Shown: positions 10,174-21,467 of the stretch, piece by piece
Numbering within the stretch: position 1 is the first letter of the stretch
How the letters are laid out: each line of letters begins with the position of its first letter
Source of the DNA: Diaporthe sp. PMI_573
Taxonomy: Eukaryota; Ascomycota; Sordariomycetes; Diaporthales; Diaporthaceae
Assembly: GCA_021399435.1 (NCBI GenBank)
Contig: JAJTUP010000048.1
Coordinates: 421,380 to 485,379 of the forward strand
Length of the DNA: 64,000 bases
Direction: 5' to 3'
Made by a program: the position numbers and the translations under genes
The notes under the pieces: generated by a model
What the model was told of the DNA's origin: nothing
Seen by the model: the letters and a program-made list of their open reading frames with translations, nothing else
Database searches by the model: none

Positions 10174-11202
10174 CAAGACTGTGTTTCAGAGTAGCTACTA
10201 CAGTATTATAAAACAGTCTAGTAATGTAAATACATAAAAGTTATATAAAGAAAATTTTGATTATAAATCTATATTAGATTACTCTTTAAATAATTATGTT
10301 TATATCTTTAAAAAGGCTAATATAAGGCTTATTAAATATTAAAAAGCTAAAAAAAAAATACGTATAGCTTAAAGAAATATTTAGTATTAAATTTTTTTAG
10401 ATAATAATTGTAACAATATGGAGCTTATATGCCGCTATGGAATATAACAACTTTAGTTATTAATTCTAGTCTTTTGACGGAGCGGTAAAATTTACTAATA
10501 GTAATTTTTTTTTTTTTTTTTAATAATTAAAGAAAAAGAAAAAGAAAAATAACTAATAAGTAAAATAACTAATAATATTAAAGAAGTAGTCTATAGTACA
10601 TTATCTAAATATTATTAGTTAAGTATTTATATACATATACAAATAGATTTGGTAATAGTTGGTTATCTGCTCTATTAGTTAACTATACTAAAACATTTAG
10701 GTATAGATATAGTCTACTGCTAACTAAGTACTATGAAAGCTAGTTATCGGCCAATAATGCCTATTTTTATACTGGCGGTCTTTTATTTATAGTTTTAGCC
10801 TTCTAAAAATCATTTTCCCTTTTTCCTCCAGGCTAGAGTTAAACTTATACTCTTAACATTACTATCTTTATACATATTATATCATACTATTATATTATAT
10901 TACTGTTAAATAAAGGCACCGGTTATAATTATTTTCTATTATCTAGAATACCTAGTCTATATATTTTCTAAGGGTCTATACTTTTCTAAAGTTAAAACTA
11001 CTATAAGCATTTCCCATATAAATTATCCAAATTATATAATTCTGACAGCTTTTTTTTCTTGTCTTTACTATATAAAGAAGCCGTTTTTAATATATTTATA
11101 GGCTTATACTTCTACTATTTATTATATACTAGATAAATAAAAATATAAAATTTTACCTTTTTATTAAATTATAGACTTGCTAATATAATTATAATATATA
11201 TA
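10174..11202. other. Unassigned AT-rich RIP-type sequence at the euchromatin boundary
   Basis: Composition changes abruptly just after the RCF1 stop. The stretch is very TpA-rich, contains a poly-T run near 10,507-10,521 and A/G-rich spacers, and no frame gives recognisable protein. It is probably decayed transposon sequence. The right end abuts the TA target site of a Fot1-type element. Confidence 0.6.
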
Positions 11203-13527
11203 ACGTGGTTCACCAGTCAACCATCATTATCACATACCCACCACTTTTAACCAAATCTACCAACTTTAACCAACCCTAGCACCCACTAAGGGCAAGCAAA
11301 TAAGTAAAAGTTAGCACCAATTAGTACCAACTAGTCCCAATTACTTATTTTCAATTAATTCGGTCAATTTAGAGTTATTAATAATACTACAGTACCAGTC
11401 CGAAGTAGACAACTTTTAGTAGGAAAATCAGCTTCCCCACTAAAATAAAGCATTTCAGCCATGTAAGATCAACCTCAATCTACACCAGCCAGACCAACTA
11501 TTTAGGCAGTCCGCCACAAACTACTTCAAAATATACTATTATTTACTCAGAATCTAAATAACTAGCCTCTTCTACATCTTCCTCACAAGTTCTCGCATTA
11601 TGCCCAGTCTTGCCACAGTTACCACATCATTGTTTAGACAGTCTGCCGCGGACCACCTCATCAGTACCACTAACCATTTCACTAGCTAGCCACTTCCCCT
11701 TCTCTTTTTCTTCAATTATCACCTAGGATTCCTCAATACTAAGTACTCCTCCAAGCTATACTCGGCTCCGTTTAGCCCTCTAGCATTTAGCAAGGCCAAT
11801 ATTAGCCTTCTCAAGAGTACAAACCCGATCATTCAAAAGAGTAATCTCATACACCATTACTTATACACCCTTTGTAAACTTCTCAACTACCTAGAGAATT
11901 AGTATAGGGGAGCTGCCCTAATAGGTAGATATCCTACCCTTAATAAAACTTAATTACTAGACAGTCTAGCAGGTATTAGATAGTATTTATGATTCCCATT
12001 TAGATAATAATACAGGGAGGGATTGTACTAGAGTTTATAGGTAGACATCCAGCTTGGAAATAACAGAATCTAGGTCCTATAGAGAAATCCCAGCTCCTCT
12101 AAACCCAGATTTCATGTTTTCTTCCATAAAGATCTTATCATAGGCTACCTTAAATATAATAAAGAACTCAGACTTGGTGATGTGGTTAATAGAGGCCTAG
12201 ATAAACAAATTGATCTCATTACTATATATACGCTTTAATAGTAAGTATAATATAACATCCAATGGCTAGAGTAGATGAGATGAATATAGCAGCATACTAA
12301 TAAGGATAATGTTGTTTATCTTATAGTACTACTTAAACTCTGCTAAGACATAGCTCTCATAGCCATTAAGGATAAGCATCCGGTACACACCCTTTGTCTA
12401 TTACTTTATATACTTATCAAAGTACTGAATCTATTCAAGACTAGTTACATTATCTATCCACCTATTTAGAGTAAGCTTAATAATCTAGCTTGGTAGGAAG
12501 CCTAACTCTATTATCTAGTTAACAAGGTAGTAGGTACCTTAGATAATCACAAACGGCAGGATACACCAGCCCTTCACATTAATACATTCAATAACTATTA
12601 CCCATTCCTGGTTTCCAGGCTATATAGATTTAGCCTTTCTATGTTGATCAGAACGTATAATAACTATTAACACGGTTATTACGCCCATCATAAAGCCGGT
12701 CTCATCAAAGTTATACAGGTCGTCATCTATAATACCATACTTAGCCATCATATTACAGAGTAAGCGGAACCAGTTCCTAATAACCTCTAGATCTTTATAA
12801 AGGGCCCTCTAGTAATCATAAGGCTAATTAAATCTAGTTTTCAAGCTTAGTTATATATCCACGAAGCATCATACCTAGTTCTTGCTAACCGGCTTACCAT
12901 CACACGATGCTAGTAGGAGGTTGGCCATATCTTCCATACCAAAAAGTCACATTAGAAATCCTCATACATCTTACTCAATGATGTATCGAATAAGTATTTA
13001 CTCTTTAATTTAGTCAAGTTTATACTTCTCAACGCGTGATTCTTCACGATATAGTTGGTTGTTTATCCTATCACGTAGGGTAGTTCTAGGAATACTAAAG
13101 ATCTAAGCAGCCTAAGCTATATTTAAGGGTTTCTTTTAATTTTTTTTAAAATTCTTAATTACCTGAAGTACTAGTTGGATTTTATCTTCTTTTGAGTAGA
13201 TTAGTATTATAGATGTTGATTTCTAGCATATTAAATATTTAAGTAGGTAGAGTAATGCGTGACTAATGCGAAAAATGGGGACGCGATCTACACTAACAAC
13301 ATACCTGCCCACCAAAACCTTAAATCTTCAGACTGGCACTACAATACTACCACAACTCCAAATTAACTAAATCAATTAAAAATAAGTAATTAGGACCAGT
13401 TGGTACTAATTAGTACCAACTTTTACTTATTTACTTGCCCTTAGTGGGTGCTAGGGTTGGTTAAAGTTAGTAGATTTAATTAAAAGTAGCGGGTATATAA
13501 TAATGACGGCTGACTAGTGAACCACGT
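11203..13527 (-). mobile_element. Fot1/pogo-type DNA transposon, copy 1 (RIP-inactivated)
   Basis: A 2325-bp element with terminal inverted repeats of roughly 200 bp beginning ACGTGGTTCACCAGTC, flanked on both sides by the dinucleotide TA (11201-11202 and 13528-13529). This is the hallmark of Tc1/mariner/pogo superfamily insertion. It lies at the very edge of a reverse-oriented B-type LTR fragment that begins at 13,530. Confidence 0.93.
11543..13207 (-). pseudogene. DDE transposase pseudogene of Fot1-type copy 1
   Basis: A 555-codon frame preserved in length but broken by TAG/TAA codons at former CAG and TGG codons. The start codon is now ATA. Order seen: an N-terminal helix-turn-helix (Tc5/CENP-B-like); ANLLLAS...SKN; RALYKDLEVIRNWFRLLCN; the first catalytic motif FDETGFMMGVI (intact here); GWCILPF; then LILNGYESY where the second catalytic Asp of LDGH has become Asn. 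The C-terminus is a zinc knuckle CGNCGKTGHNARTC, typical of Fot-like transposases. Inactive. Confidence 0.9.
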
Positions 13528-13529
13528 TA

Positions 13530-13792
13530 TAATAATTTTACTAAACCTTTATAAAGTTTAGTAGATAACCCATAGGGTTTATATTAGTAATATAGTATAG
13601 AGATAATATTTAGCTACTTTATATAAGATATAATTAATATCTAAGTATAATTACTAGCTATACGGCTATCTAGTTATTAGACTAAATACTTAAATTAACA
13701 ACTAAAGAATCTCGTTCTATAAAAGCTATCTACTATAATAATAACTATATCCTTATATATTCTAACTCTTTAGTAGCTTACTAGCTTATAAG
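13530..13792 (-). repeat. Fragment of B-type gypsy LTR, reverse orientation
   Basis: Matches the reverse complement of the 3' part of the element B LTR (31,925-32,408), starting with the LTR terminus next to the Fot1 copy and breaking off at 13,792. The remainder is missing where a forward B-type LTR begins (13,798). Confidence 0.75.
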
Positions 13793-13961
13793 ATAAGTGT
13801 TATAAACCAACACACTGGCGCCCAGAGGGCCCGTTTAAATAACTCAGACAACCCGAGTCAAATGCCATAATAACAGTATAGAACAGGTGACGTTGACACC
13901 TAAATATAAGCTCTCTAGAGTAGCTGCCAAGAGCAGCATGTTGCTTTTAGTGGTTATTTCT

Positions 13962-14051
13962 AGTGTAGCGGCTATTTCGTTCAACAGGTTATGAGTCCTT
14001 GCTCCTTGCATGTTACACGCAAAGCCCCTGAGTTCGACCCCCGCCCACACC
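13962..14051 (+). other. tRNA-like segment spanning the TRIM 5' LTR / internal junction
   Basis: Ends that could pair as an acceptor stem (AGTGTAG against CCACACC after undoing two G-to-A changes), a D-loop-like AACAGGTTATGAG, an anticodon-region-like stretch with CTTGCATG, and a T-arm/B-box-like GAGTTCGACCC. There are several extra bases between acceptor and D arm, so it is not an intact tRNA gene. It may be a tRNA-derived module of the TRIM, or chance. Confidence 0.35.
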
Positions 14052-14322
14052 TTTATTTCTTGCAGCAGTATCCGAGACCCCGCAGCTACCAGTCAGGCGA
14101 GAGAACCTAGCTTCTAAACAATATCAGAATAAACAGAAACAACCATCTGTTCGTAAGCTTAGTCTCACAGTAAGTTAGCTAGCAACTTACAGCACTTTTC
14201 AGTATACTTAGGTTAACAAGCTTATTTCCAGCATCTGGGCTCACTGGAATAACGCTTGAGAAGGGGTATAGAACAAGTAACGTTGACACCTAAATATAAG
14301 CTCTCTGGAGTAGCTGCCAAGA

Positions 14323-14795
14323 TGTCACGACCCTGACAGAAATAGGACCAACGGTTGGTTCTGCAAAAGAACAACCCCACTAGGCCAGCACACCGGCCAA
14401 ACAAACGGCACAAGGAACCAAGCTAATAATCACGTGATCGCTAATTAGATAGGATAGATCAATTGGAGCGACAATTGATCCCAGCGATCCAACACCAAAG
14501 AGCGACAGGAGCGACCAGCGCTCCCGACGCTCCCCCATACTAGATCGCCAGGAGCAACCAGCGCTCCCGGCAAGCCTCACTAAAGAAATAAACATATAAG
14601 GATACACTTATTACTAGATAGCTAGATAGTATAGACAGCTCTTCAGCAGTCAATCTAAGTATTCACCCTAAATAGCTTTCATTAGCTTGTAATCATTATC
14701 AGAAACCCCATTGCTTAATTAACCGCCTTGTTGCATATCTTGGATATAAACCCCGATCTACAATTTAGAGGACCCAGGAAACCTTAATCATTACA
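14323..14795 (+). repeat. 5' LTR of gypsy A
   Basis: TGTCACGACC...CATTACA, 473 bp. The first part has short GC-rich repeats of the GAGCGACAGGAGCGACC kind. The last roughly 215 bp are shared with the LTR of element D. After the LTR comes TTTTAACTACTCTTG rather than a TGG-type primer site. Confidence 0.93.
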
Positions 14796-14862
14796 TTTTA
14801 ACTACTCTTGTTCTTACATTACGACGCGGACTTTAAGCAATATTACACGCAATACCTTTACA

Positions 14863-15906
14863 ATGTCTGGATTTGGAAACAACAACCCTCAGCAAAACCT
14901 TCTACAGGAATTAGACGACGCCATTAATAGCGACACCAGTAATAATACCAGTAACCATGGCAGGATAACTAACAAATAACTCTAGGAGTTAGTCAGCAAG
15001 GTTAATCGCCTCCGTACCCTTATAAATGGGCAGGCCAAGCAAAACAAAGAAATGAAGAACCTTAAAAAGAAAGTTACTACCCTTTGGGCTGCCGCCGTCA
15101 TTGTTAATACCCTAATTCCGACTAAGGAAAATATTAGGCTTAACAGCCCGACTCCTTATAATGGGACTCCGGGCCAGTTGCAACCTTACCTTACCTAAGT
15201 TAGGGCCTACCAGCATTTCAACTACATAGACAGCCAAGCGGATAGAAAACGAATTATACACACAGCCTTGTTCCTTAAAGGAAGAGCGCTTGCCTGGTTT
15301 AAACTATACCTCACCGATTTTGTCAACACCAAAGAATTCGAGAAATACAAGCAGGAGACTCAGGAGATGTTTAGCAGATACAAGAACTACGAGAACACCC
15401 TCTGAGCTCTATTCTAGGACCCTGACAAGGAACAACAAGCTAAAAGGAAATTGTCAAAACTACGACAGAAAGGCCCAGCCTCGGCCTATACGGCAGAATT
15501 TTGACAAATCTGCGCCTAAGTTAATTTTACTCACAACACTAAGATCTTTATGTTCTACCAGAGACTAAAGGAAGATATAAAGGACGAGTTAGCTAGGCAC
15601 GACAGACCTAACGACTTCCTATAATACATTAAACTAGCCATTAAACTTGACAATAGGCTCTACAAGAGATGTTAGGAAAAACACGGTATTAATCCTGGAC
15701 CATTTTAGCAAAACAACTAAAAAAGCAAACCTAATACCGGAAAAAGATATAATTGTAATAATCTAACCCAATAGGGGCAACAATTAGGCCCTATGGAACT
15801 CAATGCTATACAATAAAAAGACAAGAGGGACATTAAATACTATAACTACAACAAGATGGAATACTTTATAAAAGAATGCCACAGCCTTAAAAAGAACAAA
15901 GATTAA
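14863..15906 (+). pseudogene. gag pseudogene of gypsy A
   Basis: Begins with an intact ATG (MSGFGNNNPQQNLLQELDD). It has the retrotransposon gag core (YQHFNYIDSQADRKRIIHTA and GRALAWFKLYLTDF) around 15,200-15,330. It ends in a decayed zinc knuckle whose first cysteines read as Tyr (KYYNYNKMEYFIKECHS, about 15,836-15,890). Many in-frame TAG/TAA codons lie at former CAG and TGG positions. A second knuckle-like motif (YCRYRTE..HKPC) follows near 16,000. Confidence 0.85.
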
Positions 15907-16984
15907 AAGCCTATACCTAAAGGCTCTAGACAAGCTAACGTAATTACCCGTACCAGCGGGCCACCACGCTTAAAGATGCAGCAAGCCATTACTAAATAAT
16001 ACTGCCGGTATAGAACAGAATGACATAAACCGTGTCCAGTATACCCAGACTAGGCAATAAAAGACGAAAGAATCCTGTTTAGCATTACTCCCCAAAACTT
16101 ACCTACTAACGACAAACAAAAAGGCGAGTTAAAAATAGGAGAAACAATCTAATAACAACTATTACAGCTGGTATACATAGAACTAAACAAGGCTAAAGAA
16201 GCCAAAAAGTATGCCTTACTTAGCTAGACAGCCTGCTATAACAATAGCTATACTATATATTTAAGCGACAAAGAAGGAGCCAACTAGTTTTCTAAGGGTA
16301 CAGGATAATGGTACATCCTAGCTATAGGAGGACAGAAGGAACTTCTATGCAACCTAAGGAAGAAGCTAGCAGGGAAAATTCCCTAAGATTTACTTGTACC
16401 TTGAGTATAGCAAGAAGACCCGCGGGCATACTTAGAAAGAGTACCCCTACTGGCCTCTAGAACTAATATTATAGAAGTACTAATTATAGAACGACCCTTT
16501 AAGCAAGTAACGTAAGAATTGAGGAAGGAGACTAAAAAGAATAGAGATATAAGAAGAATGTTCCCTTGCTATAGTTACTATCCCAGTACCTTTTGGGCCT
16601 TATATATCTATAATAGATACAGAATCTATATACAGGAGAAGGCAAGCTATAACTGGTTTCCACAAAGGTACTAAGGGCAAGACATCCGACAAACTTACAA
16701 AAAAGATAACTTTAAAGGGTGGGAACTTAAGAAACAATATAATAATGTAGGCTATATAATGTTTTGACTCAACCTACATACTCCTCTAATATATCTACGC
16801 AACCCTACTAGATGGCATACCTACAAGAATAAGGAATGTCGGGTATATATAGACGATAAAGTTAAAGAATGGCACTAATTATAGCAACAAGGATAGATTC
16901 TTAGCCCTATAAAGCCTATGATGTAGAAAGAAAGCATATAATAGCTTATAAAAGACCTGTAATAATTGTAGAGTATTATATAAT

Positions 16985-17506
16985 TCTGAAGGTTGGTGGA
17001 TCGAATGGGAGTCAGGTAGCAGTAGGGTGCACTGAGGTCTTGTTGGGACGCTTGAGAATGGTTTGGACAACTGTGCATTGAATTTGAGTGGGCTTCTGTC
17101 AGCCCTCCTCACAGTCCCTCCGACATGACCTCAACCCTGGGCACGCTGCGGTTGGCTCTGGTGCAGGAATGGAGGGGCCGGAAAATTCGGCCCTCAGACC
17201 CACCATCTTTGGCTTCAAACAGCCAGCCAACCCTAACCCTGACAGTAACCAAACTAAATACAGATAAACTTTAGAAATCAGGCTATCTAACAAACTAGGT
17301 TACATGCTTTTTGGGTAAGAAATAAGGGGAATGCAGAGGTTCGAAGTTAGGGTCTTAAAACAGCCCAAAAAATCGGCTCACGGCCACCAAACTCATCTGC
17401 CAGCGCGCACGCCACTAGCAAAAAGTCTAGGGTAACTCCTTCCGTGAAGTCTAGGGTAACTCCCTACGTGCAGCGCCCACACCTAAATGAGCGTTTCCGT
17501 TTAACA
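16985..17506. repeat. R530 dispersed repeat, copy 1
   Basis: 522 bp from TCTGAAGGTTGG to CCGTTTAACA, flanked by the 5-bp duplication ATAAT (16980-16984 and 17507-17511), inserted within gypsy A. No terminal inverted repeats, no poly-A tail, and no TG at the extreme 5' end. Contains two tandem copies of AAGTCTAGGGTAACTC (17,423-17,470) and a 64-codon minus-strand frame (17,099-17,293) that is also open in copy 4. Class unknown; a solo LTR-like or MITE-like origin is possible. Confidence 0.85.
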
Positions 17507-17639
17507 ATAATGAAACATTAAGAGTATCGATAAAGTCTTAGAAAAGGATTACGAATAGCTAAAAAACTAGACAAGCTGTCTATAAAACTTTAGACAGCAG
17601 GGAAAACTCCTATGAGGTACTTGTGCGCAACAAATACTG

Positions 17640-20600
17640 ATAATAACTATTGACATTTGAAAATTAAGGTAGAGCTTGGAACCTACTAGTACTATATACT
17701 CATCGATAGTAGAGTATAGGGGAACTTTATTTCCCTAAAGATAGTAAATAGATACTACCTTATATAGTATAAGAAGAAGGAATTCTACAGACTTAACATA
17801 GTTAACGGCACAGAAGTCGCTTATAGAAACGGCATTATTAACATAGAGACTGATCACCTCTAGGTCCGGATTTAGGACTATATTAAACAACTCTTGTTTA
17901 ACATTATTAAGACGGCAGATTATTAATTAATCCTGGGGATATTCTGGTTAAGAAAGAATAATCCTTGGATAGATTAAACCACTGGCCAGATTTACTAGGC
18001 AAACCCTATCAGCTTAGCAAAAGGAATAATCATATATCGCAAGGATAAGCAGAGCTTAGTCCCTAAAGACAGTACCCAAATGTGTGTTTAAACAAGCCTA
18101 GCAACTACCTCTTAAAACGGAGAGAAGGACTTAGTCCCTAGGCAGGTTTTAAAACAGCCCCCAAACAAGCCGGCATAACAACAGTATAAACCGGGCAGTC
18201 TGCCGCAGACTAACAAGAAGAATTTACTGTCAAGCCAAACATAATGCAAACTCGACAAAGAAGGCAGTCTAATGCAGACCGATACAAGAAAACAACAAAT
18301 TATGCTCGCAGCATAAGAATGCATTAAGGAAATCTAACAAGCATTAAAATAGATATAAGAGATCCAGCATATAGCATAAAACAATACCCATAGTTACAGT
18401 TACCTCGCCTACAGGAACCTTACAACAAGCGCTAAAGGCCCAAAGGATCAGCCTAATGAAACAAACCAAGCCTATCCTCTAACAATTTATTGCCTACCTA
18501 CAGAAAGCCAAGGCGGCAGAGAAGGACCCTCAGGAGTTCATACCTCAGGAATACCGCAAGTACACCAAGCTGTTTTCAGCAATACTTAACACTAGACTAC
18601 CTAAATACAACAACTAAGATTACAAAATACCCCTAAAACCAGGGAAGACACCCAAATTCTCCAAAATCTATAGACTCAACAAAACACAACTCAAGACACT
18701 TAGGGAGTACTTTGACGAAAACCTAGAAAAAGATTACATTTAACCATCTACTTTACCTGTAGGATATCCAATCCTCTTTATACCAAAGAAGAACGAGAAG
18801 CTACAACTTTGTATAGACTATTGCCAGCTAAACGACATTACCATCAAAAACCGCTACCTGCTACCCTTGATTAAAGAACTATAAGACCGACTGTAAGGAG
18901 CTTAATGGTTTACGGCCCTAGACCTTAAAGGAGCCTATAACCTCATTAGAATAAAAAAGGGCAAAGAATAAAAGACAGCATTTTAAACATGCTACAGATA
19001 CTTTAAATACCTAATTATGCTATTTGGATTAACCAACGTACCAGCATTGTTCCAAGCTATAATCAATTATATTCTCAGAGAATATTTAGACATCTTTATG
19101 GTCGTGTATCTAGACAATATCCTCATCTACTCCAGAACGCTTAAAGAACACAAGGAATACATATACAAGATGCTACAGAAGCTCCAGGACGCAAAACTCC
19201 TAGTCAAACCAGAGAAGAGCAAGTTCCATACCAAGGAAGTCAACTACCTTAAATACACCATCTGGCCTAGACAGATTGCAATACAAGCATCTAAGGTTAA
19301 AGCCATTAGACACTGGCCTACACCTATAAACGTCAAGAAAGTTTAAGGATTCCTTAGATATATCAACTTCTATAGATAATTCATTAAAGGTTACAGAAGA
19401 CTCGCAAAGCCTCTTACAGACCTTACCAAGAAGGACAAGGAGTTTCGATAGACACAAGAAGCATAAGACACTTTTAACATAATAACCCAAAAGATTCTAG
19501 AAGAACCAATACTGGTTAAAGTAGACCCCAATAAGGTCTACAAAGTTAAGACCGACGCCTCAAACTTCGCAATAGAAGGACAACTAGGTCAACAAGATAA
19601 CCAAGGCAAACTATACCCTATTATATTCTTTTCAAAAAAACTCAATAGCCCAGAGCTTAATTACCCTATATACAACAAGGAACTTATGGCAATAATTGAA
19701 GCATTTGGGGAATAGCAATACTACCTTATAGGAGCCAAATACCAAGTTTAAGTCTACACCAACCACAAGAACCTCACACACTTCACGACGACTAAAGAAC
19801 TCAACAAGCACTAGATTAGATGGGCAGAGTTCTTGTTACAATTTAACCTCAGGATTACCTACCGCAAGGAATCTGAGAACAGACAAGCAGACACACTCAG
19901 CAAATAACTAGACTACCTATAGAAGATCCTACTAAAAACACAGAATATCTTCTAAGTTACCCCCGATAGAGACTTATTACAAGAGCCTTGATAACTAGTA
20001 ATAATATTCTGAGCCAAGGTTGACCCCAGCTAGGAAAACAAGCTTAAGGCAGCCTACCAGAATATATCCCCAGAAGCCAAAGGACAAATAGTAGAAGACA
20101 ACAAAATATAGTATCGAGGAAAACAACTCTTCGTACCCACAGACCTACAGAAGGAACTCATCAAATAAATCCACAAAGCTCCAGTACATAAACACCAAGG
20201 AATCACAGCAACAATCAAAAGAATTAAACGACACTACTACTTCCCAGGAATAAAGAAGGAAGTCCAAACAATCATCCAAGACTGCAAGATATGTTGTAAA
20301 AGCAAGACCGCAAGGCATAAACCTTACAGCCTACTACAACCTCTGCCAGTACCTAACAGACTATAGCAATCTATTAGCCTAAACTTTATCATTAAACTAC
20401 TATTCTTAAAGGAACTAATAATAGGTGCCTAGTATAATAGCATTCTGGTTATTGTCGATAGATTTACAAAGTACTCCTACTTCCTACCATACAAGGAAGC
20501 AAGCAATGCAGACAACCTTATATATACTTTCCTATAGACAATTATTAGCAACTATGGCGTACTATAGGAAATAGTGTCAGACAAAGGAACAGTGTTTACC

Positions 20601-21467
20601 TCTAACTTCTGGTAATTACTTATAAGACAACTCGGTATAAAGTCAAAGCTATCTACAGCTTTCCACCCTCAGATAGATAGACAAACCGAAAGACTAAACC
20701 AAATCCTGAAACAGTACCTCCGTAGTTACATTAACTACAAACAGGACAATTGGATACAGTTGTTACCTATAGTATAGTTTGCCTATAATAGTGCAAATAC
20801 AGGTACTATAAAGGTCTCACCCTTCTATACAAACTATAGCTATAAACCAGAAGCCTATAGAGAACTAATCTCTGGGCTAAAAGTATAATTGGCCATAGAA
20901 AGGGCAACTAAGATTTGGAATCTTTAGAAAGAGCTTTGGCAAGAACTACTCTTTGTACAAAAATAAATGACAACCTATACCAATAGGAAAAGGTTAAGGA
21001 GACCAACCTTAGAGGAGGAGGATAAAGTCTACCTACTCTGGAAAAACATTAAAACCAAGCAACCAAATAACAAATTAGACTATAAAAAGATTGGACCATT
21101 TAAGATTAAAAAGAAACTATCGGATACCAACTTTAGACTTTTATTACTAACAAAAATATAGATATACCCAGTCTTCTATATATCACTCTTGAAACCAGCA
21201 CCAGCCAACATACGGCTTAAAATACAAATTAAACTTAATAACAACAAAAAAGAATAGAAAGTAGAGAAGATTCTTAATTCTAGAATGTATAATGCCGACA
21301 TTAAATACCTAGTTAAATGGAAAAACTATAACAATAAAGACAATACTTGGAAACCCCTTAAGAACCTAACAAATTACCAGCAGGTACTACAGGACTTTTA
21401 AGGTCAACCAGAAAATCGGCAGGCACCCCCAGACTGTCTAGATCTAAACCCAAGGAATGCTAATTAG
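17640..21467 (+). pseudogene. pol pseudogene of gypsy A (PR-RT-RH-IN-chromodomain)
   Basis: Protease about 17,690-17,880, where the catalytic DSG reads DSR. RT about 18,640-19,330 ([35 protein letters not shown]); the catalytic YLDD is YLDN at 19,107-19,118. RNase H about 19,500-19,900 (VKTDASNFAIEGQL). Integrase about 20,160-21,000 with a decayed HHCC region (HKAPVHKHQG...CKICCKSK) and core VDRFTKYSYFLPYKEA. The chromodomain lies near 21,250-21,400 (NADIKYLVKWKNYNNKDNTWKPL), and the frame ends at 21,467. Interrupted by many RIP-type stops, so inactive. The gypsy order (IN after RH) and C-terminal chromodomain define a chromovirus. Confidence 0.92.

Noticed and set aside
13844..14050. 68-codon minus-strand frame in the TRIM (MWAGVELRGFACNMQGARTH...)
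   Set aside because: It lies on the antisense of the tRNA-like/LTR segment; frames of this kind arise from tRNA-type sequence and are not supported as protein.
17220..17240. Telomere-like AACCCTAACCCT in R530 (also copies 2-4) and GGTTAGGGTTAGG in the B LTR near 32,050
   Set aside because: Only two units each, at a fixed internal position of the repeats; no array, so not evidence of a telomere or interstitial telomeric tract.
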